Origin: Mesorhizobium loti
Lineage (GTDB): Bacteria; Pseudomonadota; Alphaproteobacteria; Rhizobiales; Rhizobiaceae
Assembly: GCF_003148495.1 (NCBI RefSeq)
Contig: NZ_QGGH01000013.1
Location: 62,001-126,000 of the forward strand
Reading direction: 5' to 3'
DNA length: 64,000 nucleotides
In this document: in pieces, positions 23,824-32,959 of the stretch
Numbering within the stretch: the first letter of the stretch is position 1
Layout of the letters: each line of letters begins with the position of its first letter
The notes under the pieces: model-generated
What the model saw: only the letters and a program-made list of their open reading frames with translations
The model's database searches: none
Told to the model about the DNA's origin: nothing
Position numbers and translations under genes: made by a program

Positions 23824-24693
23824 ACGGGACCACGAACCTGCCGGCGCGCGTTTCGCGGGCGATAGGACTTAAGCTAATCGTAAAACGCACGGAACAGCTT
23901 GACGGTGGTTGCGGCCATTGTGAGGCAGCGCGAGCGCTCCGGGGCACTCCACACGCCGCGCAGTGATCGCGAGCGAGGATTGGGTGACCGGTTCGAAGTC
24001 GATCTCAAGTTGCCGCCTGCGAGCGAAGTGCCGTTTCGGCCCATTGGCAATCGGTGAAATGTTGTCGGAACTTTCGTCCATCCTGCAGGAGGCTCCGTGA
24101 AGTGGCGGTTGCGTTGGCGCCTATTTCGCTGGGTGCCGGTGGTTATGCTTCACATCTCCGTCGACAGATCGGGAACCACCACAATGTCACAGGCAAACGT
24201 GCTGCCGGAGATGAAAGTTAAAGCCCCCGGCGCATCACTAGCGCCGAGGGCTTCGAGGCATGTACTATCTACCTGTCATGTCCGCATATGATCGTGGCCT
24301 AATATGATGGATGAACCATGAATGGCCACCTTCCAGCCCTAGGTCATGACTGGTGCGGCGAGAGCCATTGGAAGGACCATGATGACCCGGAAACTCGCAA
24401 GCTCATGAAACCTCAGTGTTCACGCAATTGCGCCAAAAGGGTTACCAAGGATGTCCTGCCGGATGACTTTTGCGTCGGTCGTGACGGCCGTGGGGATAGA
24501 TTTTCACTATGGGCAGACCGGCTGCTGTGAGGCGTGAAAGTGCTTCAATTTGCAATTTGAGGTGGCCGACTATTTTCGCACAAGCCATTCCAGCAACGCG
24601 GGATCGATGTCATCGCTCCCAGTGAAGTCGCGGATAAAGTCGGCGGCCAGTGCCCGCCATCTGTCTTCAGGGATATTCTCTTCGATGACGGAT
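23824..24693. other. Mostly empty; possible broken small gene at 23869-24081
   Basis: A minus-strand frame starting at 24081 (M-D-E-S-S-D-N-I-S-P) reads protein-like to about residue 50; then the conserved-looking end (L-T-M-A-A-T-T-V-K-L-F-R-A-F-Y-D) is in another frame and ends at a TAG near 23876. It may be one more frameshifted small gene. The rest holds a hairpin at 24221-24253 and nothing else recognised. Confidence 0.35.
24221..24253. terminator. GC-rich hairpin, possible terminator
   Basis: AAGCCCCCGGCGC (24221-24233), seven-base loop, GCGCCGAGGGCTT (24241-24253): 12 of 13 pairs match. There is no T run after it, so termination is uncertain; it could also be part of an RNA. Confidence 0.4.
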
Positions 24694-24816
24694 TTTACCT
24701 TTCAACACATAGAGATGCTGATTTCGGCGGCCATGATCTACTGGATGCCGTCGATCTGCCTCGAACTGATTCAGGCGCGGATCGAGCGGCATTGCCACAG
24801 GAGCAAGGTGCGATGA
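24694..24816 (+). pseudogene. Amino-acid ABC permease relic, C-terminal end
   Basis: The last 40 codons (F-Q-H-I-E-M-L-I-S-A-A-M-I-Y-W, then C-L-E-L-I-Q-A-R-I-E-R-H) match the final TM helix and tail of HisM/GlnP-type permeases. The rest of the gene is missing. The stop overlaps the start of the ATPase relic (ATGA), preserving the original operon order. Confidence 0.65.
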
Positions 24817-24984
24817 GCGCTCAGGCCATTATTGAAGCCAAGGCCATATCAAATGGTATGCTCAGTTCCACGCGCTGAAGGACATCAATCTGACGGTCCA
24901 CAAGGGCGAACGCATCGTCCATCTGCGGGCCATCCGGCTCAGGCAAGTCGACACTGATCCGTTGCTTCAATCGCCTCGAAGCGG
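24813..24984 (+). pseudogene. Amino-acid ABC ATPase relic
   Basis: Start of a GlnQ/HisP-type ATPase: K-W-Y-A-Q-F-H-A-L-K-D-I-N-L-T-V-H-K-G-E-R-I-V in one frame and the Walker A motif C-G-P-S-G-S-G-K-S-T-L-I-R-C in another. At least two frameshifts (near 24857 and 24920) break it, and the sequence ends after F-N-R-L-E-A, where an inverted permease fragment begins. Confidence 0.7.
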
Positions 24985-24989
24985 TCTTC

Positions 24990-25508
24990 TGGCCGAGTGT
25001 GCGCGCCAGAAACATTAGCTCCCAAACGCCGATGACCGAGCCCAGCGAGGAATCCCTCAGCATCGAGATGAATTGGTTGCCTGTCGCGGAATGATGACCG
25101 GCAGAGCCTGCGGCAGGATGATGCGGCGCATAGTCAAGGCGAAGCCGAAGCCCATGGAGCGCGACGCCTCCCACTGGCCGCGATCGATGCTTTGTATGCC
25201 GGAGCGAAAGATCTCGGTCATGTACGCGCCGTAGCAGAGCGAAAGCGCCAGGATGCCGGCAGGCACCGCGTTGATGACGAAGCCGAGTTGCGGCAGGCCG
25301 AGATAAATCAGGTAAACCTGGATGAGCAGCGCAAGGCCGCGGAAGAAGGACGTGTAGAAGCTGGCGATGGCGTAGGCGAAACCATTGCTGGAAAGCTTGG
25401 CGACCGCGCCGGCGACCGCGATGACCGAAGCGATGACGATGGAAATCGCCGAGACGTAGAGCGTGGTGACAACGCCCTGGCTGATCAGGAACGGCAGCTT
25501 CTAGGGTG
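24990..25508 (-). pseudogene. Amino-acid ABC permease relic, inverted
   Basis: Reads as a HisM/GlnP-type permease without its N-terminus: F-L-I-S-Q-G-V-V-T-T-L-Y-V, S-F-F-R-G-L-A-L-L-I-Q, and the EAA-like loop Q-W-E-A-S-R-S-M-G-F-G-F. One base is missing at about 25085, after which S-M-L-R-D-S-S-L-G-S-V-I-G-V continues in another frame. It lies in inverted orientation against the ATPase relic, so an inversion or deletion joined them. Confidence 0.75.
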
Positions 25509-25701
25509 CATGTTCGGACCGGAACGCCGTCGCGCATGGTGTTGACTGACCCCAAGTTCAGCGGAATCCCGCCGCCCCATTCACGGCAGCGGCGGGTCGC
25601 CCCTGAGGTGGAGCTCACGGGCCGTTGGGATCCCGCTGCCGCATAAATTATTAGAGCGAGCTAAAATTCCGACAAGCTTCTGACCATCAACGCATCGGGT
25701 G

Positions 25702-25784
25702 GGTTCTACGCAATGTACGTATTTTTCAAAGCCTTGCAGGCCTGATCCTGACGGATTTAATCTTCCTTTTTAGGGGAGGCTGCG
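25702..25784 (+). promoter_or_regulatory. Leader conserved with 12810-12894
   Basis: Shares GCAATGTACG, GGCCTGATCCTG and AGGGGAGGCT blocks in the same order and spacing with the leader of the paralogous gene at 12618-12809. Confidence 0.5.
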
Positions 25785-25976
25785 ATGGATAGCGTGCAGC
25801 CGAAAGGCAAGGTCTCACCTTGCGTTGAAATGATCGAGGCATGCGGAGAGTGGTTCGTCCGCATAGTGTCGGATGACGGAGAACTTACCCATTCATTTGA
25901 GCATGAATCGCTCGCGATGGCATATGCGGAAGGCCAGCGAATAAGACTTCGCCTTGACAAGGTGGTGCGGCTCTAA
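25785..25976 (+). CDS. 63-residue conserved protein, copy B (paralogue at 12618-12809)
   Basis: Same length and start (M-D-S-V-Q-P-K-G-K-V) as copy A, with the same core I-E-A-C-G-E-W-F-V-R-I-V and Y-A-E-G-Q-R-I-R-L. Differences are mostly conservative, indicating selection on the protein. Unlike copy A it is not followed by a zinc-ribbon gene. Function unknown. Confidence 0.75.
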   Translation: MDSVQPKGKVSPCVEMIEACGEWFVRIVSDDGELTHSFEHESLAMAYAEGQRIRLRLDKVVRL

Positions 25977-26023
25977 CGCCATGTTGCAGCGGAGTACCAA
26001 CACAAAGTCGCTGCGCCTGTCGG

Positions 26024-26491
26024 CTAGCAGCCTTCGGCTTTCAGAGACCGCACCATACGCACAACAATTGGATCGTACGGTGTCTTTTCAAATCTGCTGT
26101 AATTGATTGTGAAAAGAGCGGCGCGGTCGTTGCAGACTTTAATGGCACGGACGTAACGGATTTCGCCATTCTTGACTCCCGAATAGCTAGCCCATTTCGG
26201 GGTGAGGCGCCGGTAGCTGAGCTGCCAGCCCGCCTTTTCGTCCTCCATCATCCGATGTTCGATCTCTGCGCGAAAGCTGGCCTTGCCGAGCCTTGCACCC
26301 CATACGGCAAGAAACGCGTTTCTTGGGCCCTGAAAAGCTGCACCCTGATCCTCATGCTGTGTCAGCACGAAACCAGGAGGAACATCGAACGTGAAGCCAA
26401 GCTGCCGGACGCCGAAGGGCTGCCACGCTTGAGCCTGAAGAAGCGTGGAGCAAAAAAGATAGGCGAATAGGCTCAGCACAAGACGTGGCAT
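26024..26491 (-). CDS. Exported hypothetical protein
   Basis: A 155-residue protein with a signal peptide (M-P-R-L-V-L-S-L-F-A-Y-L-F-C-S-T-L-L-Q-A-Q-A) and a beta-rich mature domain (F-T-F-D-V-P-P-G-F; A-F-Q-G-P-R-N-A-F-L-A-V). Two Cys residues (C-N-D-R and the C-terminal Cys) may form a disulfide. It follows the small membrane protein gene by 12 bases on the same strand. No family recognised. Confidence 0.7.
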   Translation of the reverse strand: MPRLVLSLFAYLFCSTLLQAQAWQPFGVRQLGFTFDVPPGFVLTQHEDQGAAFQGPRNAFLAVWGARLGKASFRAEIEHRMMEDEKAGWQLSYRRLTPKWASYSGVKNGEIRYVRAIKVCNDRAALFTINYSRFEKTPYDPIVVRMVRSLKAEGC

Positions 26492-26503
26492 TGGCTTGGT
26501 CTA

Positions 26504-26743
26504 TCATTGGTTCGAGGCCAGACGCTTCGGTCTCGCAGGCGCTTTAGTCGCGTCAAAAGTGGCCGGTAGCAGCAGTTGAGTCTCGGTCGAGGTCGTAGTT
26601 ATTCGGTCAATCGGCTGGATAATCACCATCCGTCCGTGTCGTTCGGGCCATGGTATCCGACCCGAGAGGAAGAACAAAATTCCGACAATGCCACTGACGA
26701 GCAGCGCAGTGAACGTGTTTGCTATGACCTCGCCAAGCCGCAC
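26504..26743 (-). CDS. Small single-pass membrane protein
   Basis: A 79-residue protein with one TM helix at about residues 8-27 (T-F-T-A-L-L-V-S-G-I-V-G-I-L-F-F-L). The GTG at 26743 has GGAGG six bases upstream, which decides the start over the ATG at 26848. It is co-oriented with and 12 bases from the exported protein gene, probably one operon. No family recognised. Confidence 0.6.
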   Translation of the reverse strand: MRLGEVIANTFTALLVSGIVGILFFLSGRIPWPERHGRMVIIQPIDRITTTSTETQLLLPATFDATKAPARPKRLASNQ

Positions 26744-27109
26744 CCGAATCCTCCGCAAATGAGTACCCGCCACCCCCGTCTGGCGGGTACGACCGACGAT
26801 GAAGGGACTAATAATCGGCGGTCGTTTCGAAACGGTCGGCGGCGCCAAATGTTGCCGAGTACGGACCTTTGCCGGCCACCGCTAGGACTTCAGTCGTAGT
26901 TGGGTAACAAACAGCGGGCGCCACTTTGTGCCCCGCAGCTATGTGCTGACGAAGCTGTTCCACCGAAGCCAATCCGGAGCGCTTGTCTGCTTTGGCAGTG
27001 GACACAAGATGGCAACCTGATCAGCGAAAATACCAGGCGCTTGAATACGTCGGCTCCACGGGAGAACTGCGCTCGCTGCACCACTTCAACAGGGTAGTTA
27101 CATCTCCGC
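26744..27109. other. No convincing gene
   Basis: A minus-strand frame (26808-27005) begins M-S-T-A-K-A-D-K-R-S but lacks support. Nothing else recognised. Confidence 0.35.
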
Positions 27110-27298
27110 TTATCGGAACGCCGGCATTCGTGACGTCCAGATCGCTAAGCCGATGATGACGATCAATATCCAGAAGAGCGAATTGACGAGCATGCGAACG
27201 AGGTCGCGGTTTTGGTCTTTGGTAACGCCAAGCCGATCGGAGAGAATGTCGCCTGGCGCGATAAACAGCCAGAGTATGAACCGGCCGAGCCTTGCCAT
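27110..27298 (-). CDS. Small membrane protein
   Basis: A 62-residue protein with AAGGA before the ATG at 27298. Two hydrophobic segments (F-I-L-W-L-F-I-A-P near residue 6 and L-F-W-I-L-I-V-I-I-G-L-A-I-W near residue 40) flank a charged linker (S-D-R-L-G-V-T-K-D-Q-N-R-D). No family recognised. Confidence 0.65.
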   Translation of the reverse strand: MARLGRFILWLFIAPGDILSDRLGVTKDQNRDLVRMLVNSLFWILIVIIGLAIWTSRMPAFR

Positions 27299-27408
27299 AC
27301 CATTCCTTGCCTCTCCAGCAAGACAGGAAAGCACCATCGCGGGCGCAAGTCGAGGGGGCCATATCGAAACTGCCCGCTCACCAGCCGGGCGGAGCCAATT
27401 CGGCGGCC

Positions 27409-29622
27409 TCAGGCGGAAGCGCGCCTTGCTGCTCCCGCTATGAGATCTTCAACCTCTTGCTTGGGCACGGGCCTGGACAGCAAGAATCCTTGTAGCTGCT
27501 CGCAGCCGAGTTTGCGCAGAACATCGCACTGGCTCTGCGTCTCCACACCTTCCGCCGTGGTGCTGAGGCCAGTGGCGCGGGCCAGGTCGACTATGGCCTG
27601 AACAATAGCCTCGTCACCATTTGAGTGACCGAAGCCCTGCACAAAACTCCGATCGATCTTAATCCGATCGACGTCCAGGCTTTGCAGGCGTCCAAGCGAG
27701 GAAAATCCCGTCCCGAAATCATCAAGAGCAAAGCGCACGCCGATGCTGCGCAACGCTTCGATGTTTTGCCGGCACTCAGTCCGGTTTTGAGATAGCGTGC
27801 TTTCGGTAACCTCGAGTTCGAGCCGTCGAGGATCCATCTGAGTCTCCAGTAAGATGCTCGTCACCCTCATGGCGAAACTCGGATTGCTCAGCTGCAAAGC
27901 CGACACGTTCACTGCCAATGTCTCTATTGGCCAGTGCACAGCATCGAGACATGCCTGCCGGAGAACCAGCTCGCCCAGTTGTTCAACGAGCCCCGTTTCT
28001 TCGGCCAACGGTATGAACAAGTCGGGGGCAACCCAACCACGCTCCACATGCGACCAGCGAGCAAGGGCTTCAACGCCCGTCATCCTGTTTGTGTCTGCAG
28101 TGTATAGCGGTTGGTAGTGAACCTGGATCTGGCAGGGCGCTTGCAAAGCAGTGCGCAGGTCCTGTTCGAGACCCTTGCGCATTACCAGCGTCTGGTCCAT
28201 CTCGGTTCCAAAGAATGCATAACCGCTGCGGCCGCCGGCTTTGGCGTGATACAGTGCAACGTCTGCTCTGCGCACCAACTCCACCCACTCCAATCCGTCC
28301 CTTGGAGCGAACGCTACGCCGACACTCACCCCCACAAAGAGCTGAGCTCCCGCGACTTGGAATGGCCGGCGAGCGGTCTCGAGCAAATGTTCGCACAATG
28401 TCTTGACCTCATCTTCGCCTGCGACCGAACGCTGGATGATGATGAATTCGTCGCCTCCCAAGCGCGCGACCGTATCTGCATCAGTGGTTAGCCGCCTCAG
28501 CCGGTCTGCGAACTCCCTAAGCAACTCATCGCCAGCGGGATGACCAAAGGTATCATTAACCTGCTTGAACCTGTCGAGGTCGAGGTAAAGAATTGCCAGC
28601 TGCTCTCCCGTCGAGGGCAGTCGCGATAGCGCGTCAGCCAAACGGTCGTTGAATTGGACACGATTGGGCAGCGCCGTGAGGAAGTCGTGGTGGGCGAGGT
28701 GAAAGATTCGACCTTCCGATTCAATCAGCTTCAAAGTTCGCCTGCGAAAGGCCCTCAGGGCTACACCGACACCGCCCAGCACCAGCGCGAATAAGGCGAC
28801 GACAATTGGAAGCAGTTGAAAAAGGGCGAAGGTCCCGGGCCGATATGGCTGCCAGACGAAGAAGCCGATCGTCGAGCCAGATCGGTCGATGAGGGGATAA
28901 GATGTCTCTGCCGAGGCGAGCCTATTCGCCCAGGAGAAACGCGCCCCGTCGAGCAGATAATCCTGGCGCAGCAAGCTAAGGAAACCGCCATCGAGATATC
29001 GAATCGCGACGTGCAGAAACTCCTGACCCGGTATTTGCGCGATGTGGCCACTGTCGGAAACGACCGGCTTTATACTCACAATGGCAGGATGGCCCGAGAC
29101 AACGGCCATATCGGAGGCACCTATCGTGAGCACCCGCTCCGTTACTCCCTCGGTGTCCCCACGTTTCAGTCTTGCCCTAAGATGAACGACAAGAGGCGCT
29201 GTCATCTGGCTAACGGAACGGTAGCTGGAGGACGCAGCAGTCGAGCCGTCGACGAATGCGTAGACCGGGGCGTCATTGGCGTCGAGAATGTAGACCTCGT
29301 CATGGCCAAAGTAGGTGTGCATCCAACTTCCGAGATTGGTATCGATCCATTTTGCGTCGCGGGTCCGCAGCGCATTGACCGCATCGTCCCAAACCGTGAC
29401 GCTCTCCTGGTCATGTGCCACTCCGTTCTCCAGATTGGATACGATAAGGGCAACTAGGCTTTTCTGTCGCGACACGGCAACACTGTCAGTCTGGATAGCC
29501 GACCACAGCAAAAGTCCTGTGGTGACGGTAGCAACTACCAGCGTGAACATGATGATGGGCAAAGCCGTTCTCAACAGGAAGAGACGGCGGGTTGGTTCGC
29601 CAAAATGCCGTAGCGGTTTCAT
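27409..29622 (-). CDS. CHASE4-GGDEF-EAL cyclic-di-GMP protein
   Basis: A 737-residue inner-membrane protein: TM helices at 18-40 and 268-292 flank a periplasmic CHASE4-like sensor (V-W-D-D-A-V near 78). GGDEF at 389-393 is intact; the I-site position holds T-D-A-D rather than RxxD, so product inhibition is unlikely. The EAL domain keeps E-A-L (518-520) and D-D-F-G-T-G, so both synthesis and breakdown of cyclic-di-GMP are possible. It is monocistronic. Confidence 0.93.
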   Translation of the reverse strand: MKPLRHFGEPTRRLFLLRTALPIIMFTLVVATVTTGLLLWSAIQTDSVAVSRQKSLVALIVSNLENGVAHDQESVTVWDDAVNALRTRDAKWIDTNLGSWMHTYFGHDEVYILDANDAPVYAFVDGSTAASSSYRSVSQMTAPLVVHLRARLKRGDTEGVTERVLTIGASDMAVVSGHPAIVSIKPVVSDSGHIAQIPGQEFLHVAIRYLDGGFLSLLRQDYLLDGARFSWANRLASAETSYPLIDRSGSTIGFFVWQPYRPGTFALFQLLPIVVALFALVLGGVGVALRAFRRRTLKLIESEGRIFHLAHHDFLTALPNRVQFNDRLADALSRLPSTGEQLAILYLDLDRFKQVNDTFGHPAGDELLREFADRLRRLTTDADTVARLGGDEFIIIQRSVAGEDEVKTLCEHLLETARRPFQVAGAQLFVGVSVGVAFAPRDGLEWVELVRRADVALYHAKAGGRSGYAFFGTEMDQTLVMRKGLEQDLRTALQAPCQIQVHYQPLYTADTNRMTGVEALARWSHVERGWVAPDLFIPLAEETGLVEQLGELVLRQACLDAVHWPIETLAVNVSALQLSNPSFAMRVTSILLETQMDPRRLELEVTESTLSQNRTECRQNIEALRSIGVRFALDDFGTGFSSLGRLQSLDVDRIKIDRSFVQGFGHSNGDEAIVQAIVDLARATGLSTTAEGVETQSQCDVLRKLGCEQLQGFLLSRPVPKQEVEDLIAGAARRASA

Positions 29623-30113
29623 GAACCTCCTTTACAATAGGAAAGCTTCTGGACGGTTAAAAGGCACCGGTCGCTCGACAAGCTGCTCGGTGATATGTCG
29701 TGTCGCCGTCGCGCCTTGAAGGGGGCAAAGAGGGCTCGAATTTAGCGTTGCTGCGATTCGATCCGGGCCAGGCAGTGATTTGGCTGGACGAATCAAGCGT
29801 TGTGGCCGGGCTCGCGATGTTGCTCGGGTTCGACCCAAAAACGAGTACAACAAGGTCGCGAAGGCTGACCTTTACTCTGTTGCGCCGACCGCACTGAGAG
29901 CAAGTGCAGTTGATCGAACCAATGTGATCGCTCGGTTGCGTTGAGGCCGCCCTAGCGCCGGCCAGACGAGTGGATGCCGGACCGTCTGTCGCCCGTCCGC
30001 TGTGGTCCCCATGTCACGAAGCCGACGATATTTACCCGTTGTTCCATGACGACGCATGGCCAAGTTGGAACACAACGGCTCAAGGGACATTTGCTTGATG
30101 ACAGGAGATGTCC
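29623..30113. other. Intergenic; imperfect EcfG-like promoter near its end
   Basis: No convincing gene. GGAAC (30067-30071), N16, CATT (30088-30091) lies 23 bases before the ATG of the next gene; one mismatch to the EcfG -10, with the same spacing as the better sites. Confidence 0.4.
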
Positions 30114-30398
30114 ATGCCAAAATTCCGCTTTGAGACCATCGATTCCGACCGCACGACGATATCCGAGGAAGAGTTGGCCAGCGCAGACCTCGCAAGTCCG
30201 CGCGCCATCGAAAAAGCTCACGCAGTGCTGCTTGCGCATCGAAGCGTCGATCAAACCGCGTCGATCACCAAGGTATATGATGAGGCCGGCTATCTGGTCG
30301 CCACCGTCAACTTCTCGGACGTGATGCGCGACGAATCCCGGCGGCAGCCGATCAGTGATCCGTTCCCCGAAGAGCCGGGCGTCATACGATCGGGCTGA
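30114..30398 (+). CDS. DUF6894-like small protein
   Basis: A 94-residue protein (M-P-K-F-R-F-E-T-I-D-S-D) with the usual DUF6894 layout: beta strand, acidic loop, L-A-S-P-R-A-I-E-K-A helix, and V-Y-D-E-A-G-Y-L-V-A-T-V. The ATG at 30114 is preferred over 30108 because AGGAG at 30102-30106 then has correct spacing. Possibly EcfG-controlled. Function unknown. Confidence 0.65.
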   Translation: MPKFRFETIDSDRTTISEEELASADLASPRAIEKAHAVLLAHRSVDQTASITKVYDEAGYLVATVNFSDVMRDESRRQPISDPFPEEPGVIRSG

Positions 30399-30510
30399 CT
30401 GTTCTGCGGGCTTTTCTTTGTCAGGGAGTGCAGTCGTCCGGCAGGTTCGATCGCCAGAGAACGCGCAATGCCACTTGTCACCGGAATCGCCTTCGCCCTC
30501 CTCATTTTGT

Positions 30511-30900
30511 TCATCGTCCTGTTTTTGACCCATGCCACGCGAGACCTGCAAAGCTCGCCGCTGTTTTGCCGCTTGAAACGCCGCTGTCATCATTGGGATT
30601 GCGACCACAGGCCTCGCACCACGAAACTTCACGACACTCGTATGCGCCGATCGCGCTGGTACCTATGATGGGAATGAGGGGAGGCTCAGAGTGCTTCGCC
30701 GAACCAAGAGATTTCAATTCCTTGATTTCCTCGTCGCGCCGCGCAATGCGGCTCTCGAGGTTGGCGAGGCGTTCGGTCAAAAAGTATCGTCCAACCACAA
30801 AACCGCCACTTGCAAAAAGGACAGCGCAGGTTGCAAACACCGTTGGATTGGCCACTACCAGCACCGAGTTGGTCTGGAAGAAATCGATGAGGTCTTGCAT
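30511..30900 (-). CDS. Membrane protein with a coiled-coil segment
   Basis: A 129-residue protein: TM helix at about residues 13-38 (V-L-V-V-A-N-P-T-V-F-A-T-C-A-V-L-F-A), then a charged helix (R-L-A-N-L-E-S-R-I-A-R-R-D-E-E-I-K-E-L-K) likely to form a coiled coil. GGAG lies upstream of the ATG. The C-terminal 50 residues are less protein-like and overlap another open frame on the plus strand (30468-30668), so the true end is uncertain. Confidence 0.5.
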   Translation of the reverse strand: MQDLIDFFQTNSVLVVANPTVFATCAVLFASGGFVVGRYFLTERLANLESRIARRDEEIKELKSLGSAKHSEPPLIPIIGTSAIGAYECREVSWCEACGRNPNDDSGVSSGKTAASFAGLAWHGSKTGR

Positions 30901-31376
30901 CGCTTCGGCTGCTCCTGAGGTGCGTTGTGACGCGTAAATTCCCAACGGCTCTGCTGCGGCCGCTCGCTCAGCAGGCGTTCATCGGCTTGCTCGACACGAC
31001 GCCATTGGCAGAAGGCATCCCGGACTATCCGCCCGCACATGGTCCCAATCTGATCGGAACGATGTTCTGTCCGACCGGTCACGCCGCGCTGTCGCGACCT
31101 CACCGACCGCCTACTGCTAATCTACATCTCATCAAATAAGGAATATATTCCTCTATCGTCAAGAGCTTCCTGACTTCGATGTTCTTATTCTGTCCACCAT
31201 CAGCTGAGCTGGAGGCGAACCAGGGAACTTCGTTTAGACCGATTGGGCAACCGAGCGCCTTGCGGAGGACATCCGGACCGACAATGGGGTTCTCGGCGCG
31301 GACATTGGAATCCCACGGGCGCCAAACATTGCCGAACTCACGCAATAGTGGGAAGCTGCGCACTTAGGGAGTATCC
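30901..31376. other. No convincing gene
   Basis: A minus-strand frame at 31100-31363 (contains I-E-V-R-K-L-L-T-I-E-E-Y-I-P-Y-L-M) looks partly protein-like but has no supported start. Nothing else recognised. Confidence 0.35.
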
Positions 31377-32192
31377 ATGAGCAGCGTCACCACGCATTAC
31401 GGCAGCGACGGTATCGTCGAGCGCATATTGGCCGCGATCCCCGACGCCAAACCCGACAGTCTCAGTGCCGCGCAACTCTATCCGTTCGACCAGTTGCATG
31501 GCCGCGAGCTCATTGCCACGCAGGATCATGCTGCTCGTCTGGCCCCCTCGCCCACCGACCGGATCCTCGATATCGGCAGCGGCATTGGCGGCCCGGCGCG
31601 CTTCCTTGCCGCCACCTATGGCTGCGACGTCGACGGCGTCGACCTCACGCCAGCCTTTGTCGCGGCGTCCAGCCGACTGACCAAGCTCAGCGGCCTGGCC
31701 GACAAGGTTCGCTTCCACGAAGCCAATGCGGCGAAACTGCCCTTTGCCGAAAACACGTTCGACGCGGCAATCTGCTTCTATGTCGGCATGAACATCGCCG
31801 ACAAGGCTGCCGTCATCGGGCAGGCTTTTCGCGTCCTGAAACCGGGCGGCAAGTTGATCTGGACCGAAGCCGTGCTGGCGGGCGGTGAGCCGCATTACCC
31901 GTTGCCCTGGGCGGTCGCGCCGGAGGCCAGCCACCTTGTTGACCGAAACGCCCTGAAGACCCTGTTCGTCGACGCAGGCTTCCATGTTGACGACATCATT
32001 GACGAGACCGGCGAACATGTCGAACTGGCATTGAAAAGGGCAAGCTCCGGCATCATGCCCTCGCCGGCCCAACAGCAGGCCAATGAAATCGTGCTCGGCG
32101 CCGAATTCGTGCAGCGACGCAAGAACTACATCCGCAGCCTGAGCGAAGGCCGGTTGGCATCGCTGGCCGTCATTGTCTCGAAGACTGCCTGA
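31377..32192 (+). CDS. SAM-dependent methyltransferase
   Basis: A 271-residue class I methyltransferase. Motif I is I-L-D-I-G-S-G-I-G-G (residues 62-71); V-D-G-V-D-L-T-P follows as the acidic motif II, and the F-R-V-L-K-P-G-G-K-L post-motif is near residue 150. The upstream segment Y-P-F-D-Q-L-H-G-R-E-L-I-A-T resembles the F-D-Q-F-H region of glycine-betaine-pathway (sarcosine/dimethylglycine) methyltransferases, so a small amine substrate is possible. AGGGAG precedes the ATG. Confidence 0.8.
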   Translation: MSSVTTHYGSDGIVERILAAIPDAKPDSLSAAQLYPFDQLHGRELIATQDHAARLAPSPTDRILDIGSGIGGPARFLAATYGCDVDGVDLTPAFVAASSRLTKLSGLADKVRFHEANAAKLPFAENTFDAAICFYVGMNIADKAAVIGQAFRVLKPGGKLIWTEAVLAGGEPHYPLPWAVAPEASHLVDRNALKTLFVDAGFHVDDIIDETGEHVELALKRASSGIMPSPAQQQANEIVLGAEFVQRRKNYIRSLSEGRLASLAVIVSKTA

Positions 32193-32328
32193 CCCGAGCC
32201 CGACGCACGATGACGCACGAGCGATAGAGCAATCGACAGCGTCGTGCCGACCACCAGTGCAACGATCATGACGTAGAAAAGTGGGGGTGGGTGAAGTAGC
32301 AACTCGGCCGCAACGAACAGGAAGCGAT

Positions 32329-32553
32329 TCAGTCCACCAACCCGCCTGCCCGGTATTCCATGGCATGAAAAATCGCTTCGTAGACGCTCTCTACTTCCTC
32401 GTCGACTTCTTCGGTCGATATTCCCTGCCGGCCGGCCTCTTGCATGGCCTCGTCCGCCAGATCGGCGACCGAAACCAGCAGATCAGGGGGCGCCTTTTCA
32501 GGCAGGTGTTCTGAAATCCAGTGATAGAGAAAGTCGGCGCCACGCGTGCTCAT
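32329..32553 (-). CDS. DUF768 family protein
   Basis: A 74-residue acidic helical protein. M-S-T-R-G-A-D-F-L-Y-x-W-I-S-E-H-L-P at the start, V-A-D-L-A-D-E-A in the middle and G-I-S-T-E-E-V-D-E-E-V-E-S-V near the end match DUF768, a family found mostly in Mesorhizobium. Function unknown. It supports the genus guess. Confidence 0.8.
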   Translation of the reverse strand: MSTRGADFLYHWISEHLPEKAPPDLLVSVADLADEAMQEAGRQGISTEEVDEEVESVYEAIFHAMEYRAGGLVD

Positions 32554-32959
32554 ATCGCTTTAAGTTCGCGGGTGTCGTTCGGTTCCGCTGGGCATTCCGC
32601 GCCTTTGCGCGCAGAACACCGAGAGCTGGTTCGGGGTCTTTCATCTTCCTGGGCACATGCCTGCGGAACCGCCCGCAGATACTTGCCAAACCGGAGAGCA
32701 CACACCGCTACCTGCCTTTGAGGCGGAGTAGGATTTGGCGACCTCACTTGAGATCCAGACAATGCTACCTAGCACGACAGGTGGAGTTTGGCGCGCTGAC
32801 CGGACAGTCCCTTGAGGGCCGATATTATTTGGCCGAGGATGCTGCCGAAGCGGTAGCGACGGCTCTCCGCGTGGTCCCACCTTTTTGATCCTACGCTGTG
32901 ATGGCTACTGCCCGAATGGCCTTACCCGGCACCCTCAGAAATGGACGGGGCCCCGTTCG
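32554..32959. other. No convincing gene
   Basis: Short frames only; nothing recognisable. Confidence 0.4.

Noticed and set aside
32160..32324. Hydrophobic minus-strand frame after the DUF768 gene
   Set aside because: Looks like a small membrane protein but has no ATG, GTG or TTG start at the expected place and overlaps the methyltransferase end.
31338..32366. 342-residue minus-strand frame opposite the methyltransferase
   Set aside because: Shadow; the plus strand has SAM motifs and a good start.
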